64,000 bases of DNA from VRUE01 sp036403515 (GTDB lineage Bacteria; Actinomycetota; Thermoleophilia; Solirubrobacterales; 70-9). Location: positions 1 to 64,000 of the forward strand of contig DASWQV010000093.1 of the NCBI GenBank assembly GCA_036403515.1, written 5' to 3'. Shown piece after piece: positions 33,445 to 42,279 of this stretch. Under the pieces are notes generated by a model. It ran no database searches, was not told the DNA's origin, and was given only the letters and a program-made list of their open reading frames with translations. How positions within the stretch are numbered: the stretch's first letter is position 1; every line of letters begins with the position of its first letter. A program made the position numbers and the translations under genes.

Positions 33445-34185
33445 ATGGAGGCGGGGAACGGGACAAGTGTGGCCGTGCTCCAGGCACGGAAGCTGGTCAA
33501 ACGCTTTGGTGAGCGGGAAGCTCTGCGGGGGATCGATTTCGAGGCCGCTGCGGGGGAGCTTGTGGCGGTAATCGGGCCGAATGGGGCGGGCAAGACGACG
33601 CTGCTCTCGATTCTTGCTGGGATCTCCAGGCCTGATGGTGGTGAGGTGCATGTGCCCCAGGGTGAGGTTGGCTGGGTGCCTCAGCAGGCTGCCCTTTATC
33701 GGCGCTTGACCGTTGAGGAGAACCTGATGCTGTTTGCTCGGCTCGAGAAGCACGCAGACCCTCGGGCGTCGACTGAGCAGATGCTGGAGTTGACCGGGCT
33801 CGAGGAGCGGCGGGGTGAGATCGTGGCTCGGTTGTCGGGGGGCAACCAGCAGCGGATCAACATCGCTATCGGCCTCTTGGCGCGGCCCTCGGTGCTGTTG
33901 CTGGACGAGCCCAGTGTCGGGCTTGACCCGCGGCAGCGGGCGCGGCTTTGGCAGTTCGTCTCGGCGCTGGCCTCGGAGGGCGGCACGACGGTGATCTTCT
34001 CAACGCACGACATCCAGGAGGCCGAGCGCTACGGCGGGCGGCTGCTGGTCCTCGCCGACGGTGAGGCGCTCTTCGACGGCTCACCGGATGGCCTGCGCGA
34101 GGCGGTTCGCCGCGAGGCCGCTGAGGCAGCCGACCAAGACTTCGAGACGGCCTTCGTCGCCTTCCTCCATCACCGCGGGCACTGA
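33445..34185 (+). CDS. ABC transporter ATP-binding protein
   Basis: 246 residues. Walker A GPNGAGKTT (44-52), Q-loop in VGWVPQQAALY, signature LSGGNQQR, Walker B VLLLDEPSVGLDP and switch His in FSTHDIQEAERYG. Closest to ATPases of ABC-2 exporters. Start is uncertain: ATG 33412 and ATG 33445 are both in frame and neither has a strong Shine-Dalgarno; the later one is nearer the domain start. TGATG overlap with the permease gene indicates one transporter. Confidence 0.9.
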   Translation: MEAGNGTSVAVLQARKLVKRFGEREALRGIDFEAAAGELVAVIGPNGAGKTTLLSILAGISRPDGGEVHVPQGEVGWVPQQAALYRRLTVEENLMLFARLEKHADPRASTEQMLELTGLEERRGEIVARLSGGNQQRINIAIGLLARPSVLLLDEPSVGLDPRQRARLWQFVSALASEGGTTVIFSTHDIQEAERYGGRLLVLADGEALFDGSPDGLREAVRREAAEAADQDFETAFVAFLHHRGH

Positions 34186-35537
34186 TGCGCTGGCTGCTGC
34201 TCAAGGATCTGCAGATCCTGCGTCGATCGCCGTTGCAGGCCACCCTCCTCGTCGCCTGGCCGGTCTTGATTGCGGTCCTCGTCGGCCTCGCCATCTCGGG
34301 CTCACCGAGCAAGCCGCGGATCGCTTTCCTCAACGAAGTGCCAACCGACGCCAGGGTCAGCGTCGGTACCAGCGAACTGCCGAACATCGGCGTCAGCGAC
34401 CGCGTCTGCGAGCGGGTCGAGTGCGTGCATGTCAAAGACCGCGCCGAGGCGGTCGACGAGGTCCGCTCGGGAGACGTCCTCGCGGCGCTGATCCTCCCGG
34501 CCGACCTGGTTGACCGGATCAACTCGCTCTCGACGCCAAGCCCGGCCACTCCCAAGGTTGAGGTGATCGTCAACGAGGAGGACCCGGTAAAGGCGCGTCT
34601 GGTCAACGACCGGATCAACTCGCTGCTGACCCAGGCCAATCTGGTGATCGCGAGGCGGATCGCGAGCGAAGGGGGGAAATTCCTCAACCTCGTCCTCGAC
34701 GGCGGTCAGTTCACCGTGATCGGCCAGACGATCCAGATCCTCGGTCTGCGCAACTCCGCCCGCATCCTTCAGGCACTGCGACCGGCGCTGCCCCCCGGTC
34801 CGCTGCGCGACTCGATCGACCAGGTGATCCAGTTCACCACGCTCGCCCGCAGCAACCTCGGCACGGCCGGGCCGCTGCTCACTCGCCTAACGCAACCGAT
34901 TGCCGTCGACAAGGAGGTGGTCAATGCCTCCACCCCGCCGCTCGAAGTCTTCGCGATCGCCGTCGCCGCCACCTTCACGCTCGCCTTCGTCACCGTCCTG
35001 CTCGTCGCCGGCTCGCTCGCGCTCGAGCGGGAGGAGAACGCCTTCCCGCGCCTCACGCGAGGGCTCGTCTCGCGCTCTGCCCTGCTGACCGAGAAGGTCG
35101 CGCTCGGAGTGGCCGTCGGGCTGGTCGTGACGCTGCTGATGCTGGCCGGCCTGGCGCTCTTCGTTCCCCTGCACTGGGGCCGCGTCGGCCTTTGGCTGGC
35201 GGCGATCGTCGCCGGCGGGGCGGCGCTCGGGGCGGCCGGGGCGGCGCTCGGGGCGGCGGCCCGGGAGGTCCGTGCGGTCTCCCTGCTTGCCTTTATGGTG
35301 ACTCTGCCGATCGCCTTCCTCTCGCTGATCCCATCCGGCACGGTCGGGCCCGGCCTCTACGACGCGATCAAGCTGATCACCGCCCTCTTTCCCTTCAAGC
35401 CGGCGCTGCAGGCGATGACCGGCGCCCTTGATCCGGGCGGTCCGAGCATTGCGGCTGCACTCGGCCACTTGGCGATCCTGATCGTCGCCTACGGATTGCT
35501 GGCGCGCTTCGCCCTGCGCCGCTTTGCTTCCGTCTAA
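34185..35537 (+). CDS. ABC-2 type transporter permease
   Basis: 450 residues. One N-terminal TM (about 17-40), a 210-residue extracytoplasmic domain, then about five TM segments from residue 245 on (VFAIAVAATFTLAFVTVLLV, VTLLMLAGLALFVPL, AAIVAGGAALGAAGAALGAA, LLAFMVTLPIAFLSLI, LGHLAILIVAYGLLARF). This is the ABC-2 exporter layout. Translationally coupled to the ATPase. Substrate unknown. Confidence 0.85.
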   Translation: MRWLLLKDLQILRRSPLQATLLVAWPVLIAVLVGLAISGSPSKPRIAFLNEVPTDARVSVGTSELPNIGVSDRVCERVECVHVKDRAEAVDEVRSGDVLAALILPADLVDRINSLSTPSPATPKVEVIVNEEDPVKARLVNDRINSLLTQANLVIARRIASEGGKFLNLVLDGGQFTVIGQTIQILGLRNSARILQALRPALPPGPLRDSIDQVIQFTTLARSNLGTAGPLLTRLTQPIAVDKEVVNASTPPLEVFAIAVAATFTLAFVTVLLVAGSLALEREENAFPRLTRGLVSRSALLTEKVALGVAVGLVVTLLMLAGLALFVPLHWGRVGLWLAAIVAGGAALGAAGAALGAAAREVRAVSLLAFMVTLPIAFLSLIPSGTVGPGLYDAIKLITALFPFKPALQAMTGALDPGGPSIAAALGHLAILIVAYGLLARFALRRFASV

Positions 35538-36223
35538 GACAACGCCGGCTGCCGGCGGGCCAGGGCCGCGGTTCGCGCTTCGGCGAGGGCCGGATCGGTG
35601 ACGTTGCCGAGGACGAAGCCCTCGATGCTTTCCCCTGGGCAGAGCGAGTCCCTGACGTACTCCTGCACCTGCGGCTCGCTCATCTCGGCGAAGTTGCGGC
35701 CGGTCGACTGCACCGCCGCCAAGGCGACCTCGGAGCCATCGATCAGCAGGCAGCCGTGGCGGCTGATGTAGGCGGAAAGCTCACCGACCAGCTCGCCGCC
35801 ATCGAGGCGGCAATCGACCGACGCGAGCAGTGTCGGCTCGTAGTTGGGCTCAGTCGCGGTGACGAGTGCCAACTGCTCCTTCGTCACGTGAACGACATGG
35901 ACCCGGGCCACCGTGCCCGGGCAGTGCTGGAGAGTCGCCGGAACTGACCCGTACGGCGAGATATGGGCCGAGTAGACGACGTCGAAGTCGCGCAGCCAGG
36001 CGGGAACGACGAGGACCGGGTCGGCGCTCAGCGCAAGCTTGTGGGCAAGCGCCTTGGGCGCGGCGTTCGAGCCGTAAGCGAGCAGGCACAGCCGCTCTTC
36101 CCAGTCGACATCGACCTCGGCCGGGTCAAAGGTGCCGTGACCGAACTGGACGAAGGAATGCGCGGGCACCGGGTACGGGTAGCCCATTGCACGCTTGAAA
36201 ACCTCACTTCGCTCGTTAGTCAT
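35534..36223 (-). CDS. Hypothetical protein with gamma-glutamylcyclotransferase-like motif
   Basis: 229 residues. CLLAYGSNAAPKALAHKLAL resembles the YGSN substrate loop of GGCT/AIG2-type cyclotransferases, but the length is greater and the catalytic Glu cannot be placed with confidence. The C-terminal region (QVQEYVRDSLCPGESIEGFV) has no recognisable motif. Convergent with the ABC permease (four-base overlap) and divergent from ymdB. Fold assignment is an inference. Confidence 0.55.
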   Translation of the reverse strand: MTNERSEVFKRAMGYPYPVPAHSFVQFGHGTFDPAEVDVDWEERLCLLAYGSNAAPKALAHKLALSADPVLVVPAWLRDFDVVYSAHISPYGSVPATLQHCPGTVARVHVVHVTKEQLALVTATEPNYEPTLLASVDCRLDGGELVGELSAYISRHGCLLIDGSEVALAAVQSTGRNFAEMSEPQVQEYVRDSLCPGESIEGFVLGNVTDPALAEARTAALARRQPALS

Positions 36224-36248
36224 CTACGCCTCGGCCCAATATCGCAGA

Positions 36249-36254
36249 TAGGGT
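36249..36254 (+). promoter_or_regulatory. Putative -10 hexamer of ymdB
   Basis: TAGGGT ends nine bases before the ATG at 36264, predicting a leader of about two to three bases. It lies in the short divergent gap with the GGCT-like gene. Confidence 0.3.
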
Positions 36255-36263
36255 CAGACGACC

Positions 36264-37037
36264 ATGGTGATTCTCTTCATCGGCGATGTCGTCGGCGGGC
36301 CGGGACGGCGCGGACTGCAGGCCGCGATGCCGCAGCTTCGTGAACGCTACGCAGCGGAGCTGGTCATCGTCAACGGTGAGAACTCGGCCGGTGGGATGGG
36401 CATCACCGAGAAGACCGCCCAGGCCCTCTTCGACGCCGGCGCAGATGTGATCACGACCGGTAACCACGTCTACCGCCACCGCAGCGTCTACAGCTTCCTC
36501 AACCGCAGCGATCGCGTCGTGCGGCCGGCGAACTATCCGTACGCCAACCCGGGGCGCGGTTACACGGTGGTCGAGAGCGATGGGCGGCGGATTGGCGTGA
36601 TCAACCTCAGCGGCGCGATCGGACTCAAGGTTGCCCGCTCACCGTTTCACGAGGTAGACAACATCCTCGGGAAGATCGAGTGCGACTTCGCGATCGTCGA
36701 CTTTCACGCTGAGGTGACCAGCGAGAAGGTGGCGATGGGCTGGCACCTCGACGGACGGGTCGCGGCGGTGCTGGGAACCCACACACATGTGCCGACGGCG
36801 GATGCTCGGGTGCTGCCACAGGGAACCGCGTTCATCTCCGACGTCGGGATGACGGGGTCGCGGACCAGCGTGCTTGGGGTGAAACCCGAGCTGATCCTCG
36901 AGTCGCTGATCACACAGATGCCGGTTAAGTTCGAGACGGCTGAAGAGGACGTCTGGGTGATGGGTGCGGCGGTCGAGGTGAACGACAAAGGGCTCGCCGA
37001 CTCGATTACACCTGTGATGATGCCTGCTCCTACCTGA
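36264..37037 (+). CDS. ymdB: YmdB/TIGR00282-family metallophosphoesterase
   Basis: 257 residues. Calcineurin-like phosphodiesterase of the family that includes Bacillus YmdB, a 2',3'-cyclic nucleotide phosphodiesterase. Metal-binding motifs in order: GDVVGGPGR, VNGENSAGG, TTGNHVYRH, DFHAEVTSEK and LGTHTHVPTAD. Full family length. No rny is adjacent. Family-1 element copy B begins 15 bases after its stop. Confidence 0.9.
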   Translation: MVILFIGDVVGGPGRRGLQAAMPQLRERYAAELVIVNGENSAGGMGITEKTAQALFDAGADVITTGNHVYRHRSVYSFLNRSDRVVRPANYPYANPGRGYTVVESDGRRIGVINLSGAIGLKVARSPFHEVDNILGKIECDFAIVDFHAEVTSEKVAMGWHLDGRVAAVLGTHTHVPTADARVLPQGTAFISDVGMTGSRTSVLGVKPELILESLITQMPVKFETAEEDVWVMGAAVEVNDKGLADSITPVMMPAPT

Positions 37038-38757
37038 GCTCGTAGCCGGGTGGGGGTTCGGGTACCGCTCCCCGCTCAACTTTTTCGGTGGAGAGTTGCA
37101 GGCTGGCAGTTGGCGGATCGCCGAAAAAGTACAAGCCGCGGGGAACGGTACCCGAACCCCTTTCCAGGGACGCCATTGCTACGAGTAGGAGTGGGTAGAA
37201 CCACACTATGTATAGGTAGAACCAGTGATGCATTGTCACCTGCACGCCGATCAGGAGGGCCGCGCCCAAGGCAGCCACTTGGAAGAGCTTCTTCTCCTTG
37301 GGGCGGAAGGCGAAGAGCAGGGCCAGGGCGGCGATCGCGATCCCGATCGCGATGCGCAAGGGCTCTAGCCAAGCTACCTGTCCCCAGATGCTGAATGGTG
37401 AATCTCTTCCCGCTTGGTAGGCGATCGTGCGGTCGTAGACCGTATGCAGGCCAGGATCTATCGCGGACCAGAGCAGCAGAGCGAACGCTGTGAGTGCAAA
37501 GCCGATCGCAAACTTCACTCCCGCGGGTGGCGCCGTAGGGGGAACCGCCCCTGAGGACGCTTTAGCGACCGGAAGGGGTGGTGGGTCCCCTGCGGCGACG
37601 GGACCCGCGGGCCTATACGTCGCGAGCATCGGAAGCAGTACCGCCGGTGCGAACTTTGCGAGTGTCGCCAGACCTGCCATCACCCCTCGCGCAAGGGGTC
37701 GTGCCAAGACCAGCAGTGTCGCAACCAGCAGCAGCGCCACCAGGGTGTCGTTCGAGTTGGAGAGCAGTGCGAACGCGGTGTAGGGGTATGCCGCCCAGCC
37801 GAAGGCGAGGGTCGCCGCGAGCTTGTTGCCCTCTGGCCCGGGGCGGATTCGGCGGCCCAGGAAGATCAGGAGGGCGAAGGTGGCCAGATCGAAGAAGACC
37901 GCCGCGGCGTGGGCCGCCGGAAGGTCGCTCCAAGTGCCCGACCAGGGCCAGATCCGCTCGAAGGGCACGTAGGCGAAGTAGTTGACCGGGCCGTAGGTGT
38001 CACCTTGGGAGACGTCTTTGGGGAAGTTGCCGTAGATCGGTTCGCCGTGGGCGATTCGGTCGGCTCCGACCACGCCCGCGTAGCCGACGTCGATCGCGCC
38101 CGAGTCGGCCATGTTGAGCCCAACGCGAAAGCCAACCAGGAAGAGAGCGGCGACGAGCAGCCAGGCCGCGGGCCATGACGGTCGGATTCCCTCCCCTCTC
38201 CCCCGCAGCCCGATCCACAGCGCCCGGGCGAACAGGTAGACGAGCGGGACGTACTGGAGCGGCACCGAGACACCGATTTCGGCTCGATTGAAGAAGAAGT
38301 TGGAGGCGCCGAAGCCGAGCAGGACGAGGAGGTCGAGGTTTGCGACCCGCCAGCGTCGGCGCCAGTCGATCAGGCCGAGCAGGAAGATCGCGCAGAGGGG
38401 CAGGAAGACGTAAGGGGCATTGAGCTTGTGGCCAAAAGCGCCGGAGTAACCCCGCGCCATCTTCCAAGCGACCTGGTAGCCGGTCCACGACTCGCGGACC
38501 AGCCCGCTGGTCGGATCGACGATGACCAGCGCGACCTCCTTGCCGTCGGCGAAATACGCGACCTCCCAATTGCCGTCGACCCTGCGCGCGCTGTGGGCCA
38601 GCTCACCATTCTCCTCGCGCTCCTTGGCGACGTTCTGGTCGTTGTCGGCCGCCCATGTGGCTTCGGTAGCTCCCACTTGCGCCCGGGCGGCGGCTGGCAT
38701 TGCAAGCGCCACGAGGATCAGGATGGACAGCGCGACTGCTGCCCCTCGACCCCTCAT
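37030..38757 (-). CDS. Multi-pass membrane protein, GT87-like (putative glycosyltransferase)
   Basis: 575 residues: signal/TM at the N-terminus, a 100-residue extracytoplasmic domain (GNWEVAYFADGKEVALVIVD), then about ten TM segments. GNFPKDVSQGDTYGPVNYFAYVPFE and PPLPV-type loops resemble polyprenol-phosphate-dependent GT-C transferases (DUF2029/GT87); no catalytic Asp can be fixed. ATG 38757 overlaps the stop of the phosphodiesterase gene. The last 36 or so codons come from family-1 hairpin copy B, so the natural C-terminus is probably near LLLVAMASLERG and the element has extended the frame. Confidence 0.7.
   Translation of the reverse strand: MRGRGAAVALSILILVALAMPAAARAQVGATEATWAADNDQNVAKEREENGELAHSARRVDGNWEVAYFADGKEVALVIVDPTSGLVRESWTGYQVAWKMARGYSGAFGHKLNAPYVFLPLCAIFLLGLIDWRRRWRVANLDLLVLLGFGASNFFFNRAEIGVSVPLQYVPLVYLFARALWIGLRGRGEGIRPSWPAAWLLVAALFLVGFRVGLNMADSGAIDVGYAGVVGADRIAHGEPIYGNFPKDVSQGDTYGPVNYFAYVPFERIWPWSGTWSDLPAAHAAAVFFDLATFALLIFLGRRIRPGPEGNKLAATLAFGWAAYPYTAFALLSNSNDTLVALLLVATLLVLARPLARGVMAGLATLAKFAPAVLLPMLATYRPAGPVAAGDPPPLPVAKASSGAVPPTAPPAGVKFAIGFALTAFALLLWSAIDPGLHTVYDRTIAYQAGRDSPFSIWGQVAWLEPLRIAIGIAIAALALLFAFRPKEKKLFQVAALGAALLIGVQVTMHHWFYLYIVWFYPLLLVAMASLERGSGTVPRGLYFFGDPPTASLQLSTEKVERGAVPEPPPGYELR
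37053..37160 (+). repeat. Long hairpin element, family 1, copy B
   Basis: Arms 37053-37073 and 37140-37160 pair over 21 bp with one G-T type mismatch. Inner cores CAACTTTTTCGG (37077-37088) and CCGAAAAAGTACAAG (37121-37135) match the other copies; loop of about 32 bases differs. It lies inside the 3' end of the GT87-like reading frame on the minus strand and 15 bases after the ymdB stop on the plus strand. Confidence 0.9.
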
Positions 38758-40280
38758 TCCAGGCCGAAATGCCCGAGCACCGCCGGCACGACATCGCGCA
38801 GCGTCCATTGCTCGCGCTGCTCTGGGCCGTCGGGGCCGCAGCCGACGAACAGCATCGGTCCCAGCGAATCCCCGGCGTGCAGCGCTCCGTGGCTGCCGCC
38901 GCCGGCATGGGTGACTCCGCCCCAGTCGACGACCTCGAAGCCGGGCTCCAGTGAGAGCAGGAAGTCGCCGGCGTTGGGTGCGCTCAGCGCCGACCAGACC
39001 CGAGCGAGCGGGTCCGGGTACGTGTCGCTGCGTAGCCGGCCGTCGTCGACGCTCGCCTCCAATGCGCCGAGGTCGCCGTCGACGTGCCAGTTCGCGTCGC
39101 GCAGGTCGGCCACCTCGCCGCCGGGACAGAAGCGCAGCTGCCGCTCGCCCCGTTCGACCACGGCGATCGTCCCCGGCCCCGGAGCGCTCGGGTCGGGTCG
39201 TCGCAGTGGGCCGCCTTCGGCGGCCTCGAGGCGACAGACGAGGTCGACTCCCTCAATCGTGCTGAGGGCCTCGCGGACCGCGTCGGGATCGGCGCGCTCT
39301 CTCTCGCCGGGCAGCAGGTAGACGTGGGCCGCTCGGCCCGTCGGGCTGACCGCGAGCTGGGCCAGCTCCGGCCGCGAATCCGAGGGCTGCAGAACCGACC
39401 AGTTGCGCGCGAGCAGCTCGGCGAGAGGAAGGCCCCGATGCACCGGCGTCTGCGCATGATCGGCAATCAGGATCACCGCGTAGCGCTCGAGGAAGTCGTC
39501 GATACCGCCTGCGGCCTCGACGACTTTGGCGAAGCAGTGGTCGGCCTTGGCGATCGACTCGGTGCTCGCCTCCGGCCCGTAGCGATGCGAGTAGTTGTCG
39601 TTGTCGGGAAGGGAGAAGAGCAGAAAGTCGAAGCCGTCGTCCTTGACCAGCTCGGCGGCGCAGCACGCCGAGTAGCCGTCGCGGCTGCCGGGGATCGAGG
39701 TCGATTTGCAGGGAACCTCCCGGCTGGCGTAGAGATCGCCGTAAAAGAGCTCGGCCGGGCCCCAGGTGTGGTGTCGGAACTTGAGCCGAGTGGCGTCGAC
39801 CGCTCGCCGCAGCAGCCCCTCGAGTGAGACCTGATGGCGATGCCGGCCGCGATAGATCAGAAAGGGCGTGCAGGCTGTGCGCAGGCCCGCATCGTCGAGC
39901 TGCTCAAAGGCGGTTTCCAGCGCCGGGTTCAGATGGGCCAGGTTCATGTTGTAGACGAGGTCGTAGAGGGTGCGAAAGACGCCGAAGGCACGGCTCGCCT
40001 CCAAGGAGGAGCCGTATTCGACGTAGCGGCGCTCGAGCCGGTGATACCAGTTCATGCCGCTGATCCAGTGCCCGTCCGCGCCTGCTCCGGTCACCATCTC
40101 GGCCGAGGCGACCGGGGTGACGGAGGGGAAGCTGGAGACGCAGTCGGGAATCAGCACACCGCGCTCGATCAGCTCACCGAAAGTCGGCGCCTTTCCTTCG
40201 TCGACGGCGCGCAGCAGCATGTCGGTGCGCAGCGAGTCGACGTAAGTGAGGATCAGCTTCTTGGTCGGCACAGTCGCCAA
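38754..40280 (-). CDS. Type I phosphodiesterase / alkaline-phosphatase superfamily protein
   Basis: 508 residues. Alkaline phosphatase fold: DSLRTDML near the N-terminus (metal/nucleophile region), SVTPVASAEMVTGAGADGHWISGM, LPDNDNYSHRYGPE, VILIADHAQTPVHRG (metal ligands), and a C-terminal THAGGGSHGALHAGDSLGPM. No signal peptide, so cytoplasmic. Substrate unknown. TTG 40280 (GTG three codons later also possible). Stop overlaps the start of the GT87-like gene, suggesting a shared envelope-related role. Confidence 0.8.
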   Translation of the reverse strand: MATVPTKKLILTYVDSLRTDMLLRAVDEGKAPTFGELIERGVLIPDCVSSFPSVTPVASAEMVTGAGADGHWISGMNWYHRLERRYVEYGSSLEASRAFGVFRTLYDLVYNMNLAHLNPALETAFEQLDDAGLRTACTPFLIYRGRHRHQVSLEGLLRRAVDATRLKFRHHTWGPAELFYGDLYASREVPCKSTSIPGSRDGYSACCAAELVKDDGFDFLLFSLPDNDNYSHRYGPEASTESIAKADHCFAKVVEAAGGIDDFLERYAVILIADHAQTPVHRGLPLAELLARNWSVLQPSDSRPELAQLAVSPTGRAAHVYLLPGERERADPDAVREALSTIEGVDLVCRLEAAEGGPLRRPDPSAPGPGTIAVVERGERQLRFCPGGEVADLRDANWHVDGDLGALEASVDDGRLRSDTYPDPLARVWSALSAPNAGDFLLSLEPGFEVVDWGGVTHAGGGSHGALHAGDSLGPMLFVGCGPDGPEQREQWTLRDVVPAVLGHFGLE

Positions 40281-40307
40281 TCATCCCCGACCGTGACCGG
40301 CGGCTCG

Positions 40308-40422
40308 GAGCCAGCCCCGGGCAGGGGTTCCACTTAACTTTTTCGGTGCTGACGCAGCTGCTTGCGCCGCAGGCGGCCGCCGAAAAAGTACAAGACGTTC
40401 CACCCCTGCCCGGGGCTGGCTC
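40308..40422 (+). repeat. Long hairpin element, family 1, copy C
   Basis: Perfect 21-bp arms at 40308-40328 and 40402-40422. Inner cores CTTAACTTTTTCGG (40333-40346) and CCGAAAAAGTACAAG (40380-40394). The right arm shares one base with the TAG stop of the gene at 40422. Loop of 33 bases is unlike other copies. Orientation relative to the preceding stop is opposite to copies A and D. Confidence 0.9.
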
Positions 40423-40856
40423 TAGCGCAGGACTCGTAGGCCGGCGTGCTTGCGCTGAGCGCGGCGGCGTCGGGAGATTCCGAGCCAAGCAAGCGCTGCC
40501 ACGACGAGCAGCACGGCCGGCGAGATCAAGATCGTGATCGCGACGACGATCAGGGCGATCAACGAGACGAGGAAGCCGAGGGCGCCGCTGCCGCTGCCCT
40601 CGCGGCGCCCGGCTGAGCTGACCACGTCGCTGGCGACAAGGCAGGCGACGACCGCGCCGATGAGAGAGAAGATGGCGCCTGCGGCGGAGTTGACGTCGGC
40701 GCTGCCCGAAAGTAGGAAGCCGACGATTAGCGCAATCACTCCGGCCAAAATCGTCATCCGGCCGCGGGCTGAGCCGTGCGTGCCGGTGGCGCCGGCAAGC
40801 ATTCCGATCGCGATGCCGACGCCGAGCTCGAGGCAGATGCCGGAGAAGGATCCCAT
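40422..40856 (-). CDS. Small membrane protein, unknown function
   Basis: 144 residues, about four TM segments (ICLELGVGIAIGMLAGATG, MTILAGVIALIVGFLL, AAGAIFSLIGAVVACLVASD, and a final long hydrophobic stretch FLVSLIALIVVAITILISPA) and a basic C-terminus. ATG 40856 is chosen over an upstream frame extension. Divergent from the aminotransferase gene. Not recognised. Confidence 0.65.
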   Translation of the reverse strand: MGSFSGICLELGVGIAIGMLAGATGTHGSARGRMTILAGVIALIVGFLLSGSADVNSAAGAIFSLIGAVVACLVASDVVSSAGRREGSGSGALGFLVSLIALIVVAITILISPAVLLVVAALAWLGISRRRRAQRKHAGLRVLR

Positions 40857-40911
40857 GCCCGAAAACCTAGCTCCCCCGGCGGGTCGGTGCCGATCCGCCA
40901 CACTATCCCCC

Positions 40912-42279
40912 ATGCCCGAGCCGCCCCACCGGCGTCGCGCCCACGCCCGCAGCAGCGATCTGGAGCGCTATGCCGGCCTCTTCGCCGAGCGAACCAAGGT
41001 GATGCGCTCTTCGGCGATGCGTGATCTGATGGCAATCACGGCGCGGCCAGACGTGATCTCCCTTGCCGGCGGCCTGCCCGACACCTCGACCTTCCCGCCG
41101 AAGGCATTCGCGGCGCAGATGACCCGGATCGCCCAGGAGTCGGCGGCCGAGGCGCTGCAGTACGGCCCGACCGAGGGCTTCCGCGAGACCGTCGACTGCA
41201 TCGTCGAGGTGATGGGCGCTGAGGGGATGCTGCCCGACCCCGATGACGTGATCGTCACCACCGGCGGGCAGCAGGCGATCGACCTGATCTGCAAGGCGCT
41301 GGTCGATCCTGGCGACGCGGTGATCTGCGAGGCCCCGACCTATCCCGGCGCCATCCCGGTCTTCTGCAGCTACCAGGCCGACACGATCCAGATCGAGTGC
41401 GACGGCGATGGGATGCGAATAGACGAGCTGGAGGCGGCGCTGGAGCGGCTCGACAGCGAAGGGCGCCGCCCGAAGTTCGTCTATTCAGTGCCGACCTTCC
41501 AGAATCCGGCGGGGGTGACGATGTCGCTCGAGCGGCGGCGGCGGCTGGTCGAGCTGGCGCGCTCCCGCGAGTTGCTCGTGGTCGAGGACAACCCGTACGG
41601 CCTGCTGCGCTTCGGGGGCGATGCCCTGCCGCCCCTCTACCAGCTGGACGGTGGCGACTTCGTGATCTACGTCGGCACCCTCTCGAAGATCCTCTCCCCT
41701 GGGATCCGCCTCGGTTGGGCGGTGACGCCCCCGCCGGTCATGGAGAAGGTGGTGCTCGGCAAGCAAGCCGCGGATCTATGCACGTCGACGCTGACGCAAT
41801 ACTTCGTCCGCGAGTACTTCGGCGAAGGGAACTGGCGCCAGTACGTCGAGAGCCTGGTCGGGATCTACCGCGGCCGGCGCGATGCGATGGTGGAGGCGCT
41901 CGAGCGCTACTTCCCTGCGCAGGCGACCTGGACTGAGCCTGACGGCGGTCTCTTCATCTGGGCGACCCTCCCCTCCTACATCGATACCAGCGACCTGCTG
42001 GCCAAGGCGCTGCGCGAGAACGTCGCCTTCGTGCCGGGCCAGGCCGCCTACGTCGACGGGCGCGGTCGCAACTCAATGCGGCTCAACTTCTCATCGGGCA
42101 GCGTGGAGGAGATCCGCGAGGGCATTCGCCGGATCGGCAAGACGATCGCCGAGCAGGTGGAGCTCTACAGCGCATTGACGGGACAGCAGCCGGAACCGCC
42201 GGTGGCGGCGCAGCGACGGAAGTCAGTCGAGGCGGAGAATGTTCTGCCCTTTCGCAAGGCCGGCGAGGGCGGGGCGTGA
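40912..42279 (+). CDS. PLP-dependent aminotransferase class I/II (2-aminoadipate-type)
   Basis: 455 residues. Fold-type I aminotransferase close to LysN/MocR-C domains: SLAGGLPDTSTFPPKAF, LQYGPTEGF, TTGGQQAIDLI, EAPTYPGAIPVF, NPAGVTMS, VVEDNPYG and the PLP lysine K259 in GTLSKILSPGIRLGW. No N-terminal GntR domain. Specificity is unknown (2-aminoadipate, aromatic or branched-chain keto acids). ATG 40912 is used; the upstream in-frame stretch is antisense to the small membrane protein. A 40-residue tail follows the domain. Stop overlaps the ddl start. Confidence 0.9.
   Translation: MPEPPHRRRAHARSSDLERYAGLFAERTKVMRSSAMRDLMAITARPDVISLAGGLPDTSTFPPKAFAAQMTRIAQESAAEALQYGPTEGFRETVDCIVEVMGAEGMLPDPDDVIVTTGGQQAIDLICKALVDPGDAVICEAPTYPGAIPVFCSYQADTIQIECDGDGMRIDELEAALERLDSEGRRPKFVYSVPTFQNPAGVTMSLERRRRLVELARSRELLVVEDNPYGLLRFGGDALPPLYQLDGGDFVIYVGTLSKILSPGIRLGWAVTPPPVMEKVVLGKQAADLCTSTLTQYFVREYFGEGNWRQYVESLVGIYRGRRDAMVEALERYFPAQATWTEPDGGLFIWATLPSYIDTSDLLAKALRENVAFVPGQAAYVDGRGRNSMRLNFSSGSVEEIREGIRRIGKTIAEQVELYSALTGQQPEPPVAAQRRKSVEAENVLPFRKAGEGGA

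Noticed and set aside
35884..35899. Another CACGTG context (CGTCACGTGAACGA)
   Set aside because: Flanks do not match the parS GTTTC/GAAAC half-sites.
40534..40911. Longer N-terminus for the aminotransferase
   Set aside because: The extra 126 codons are antisense to the small membrane protein at 40422-40856 and not homologous to aminotransferases.
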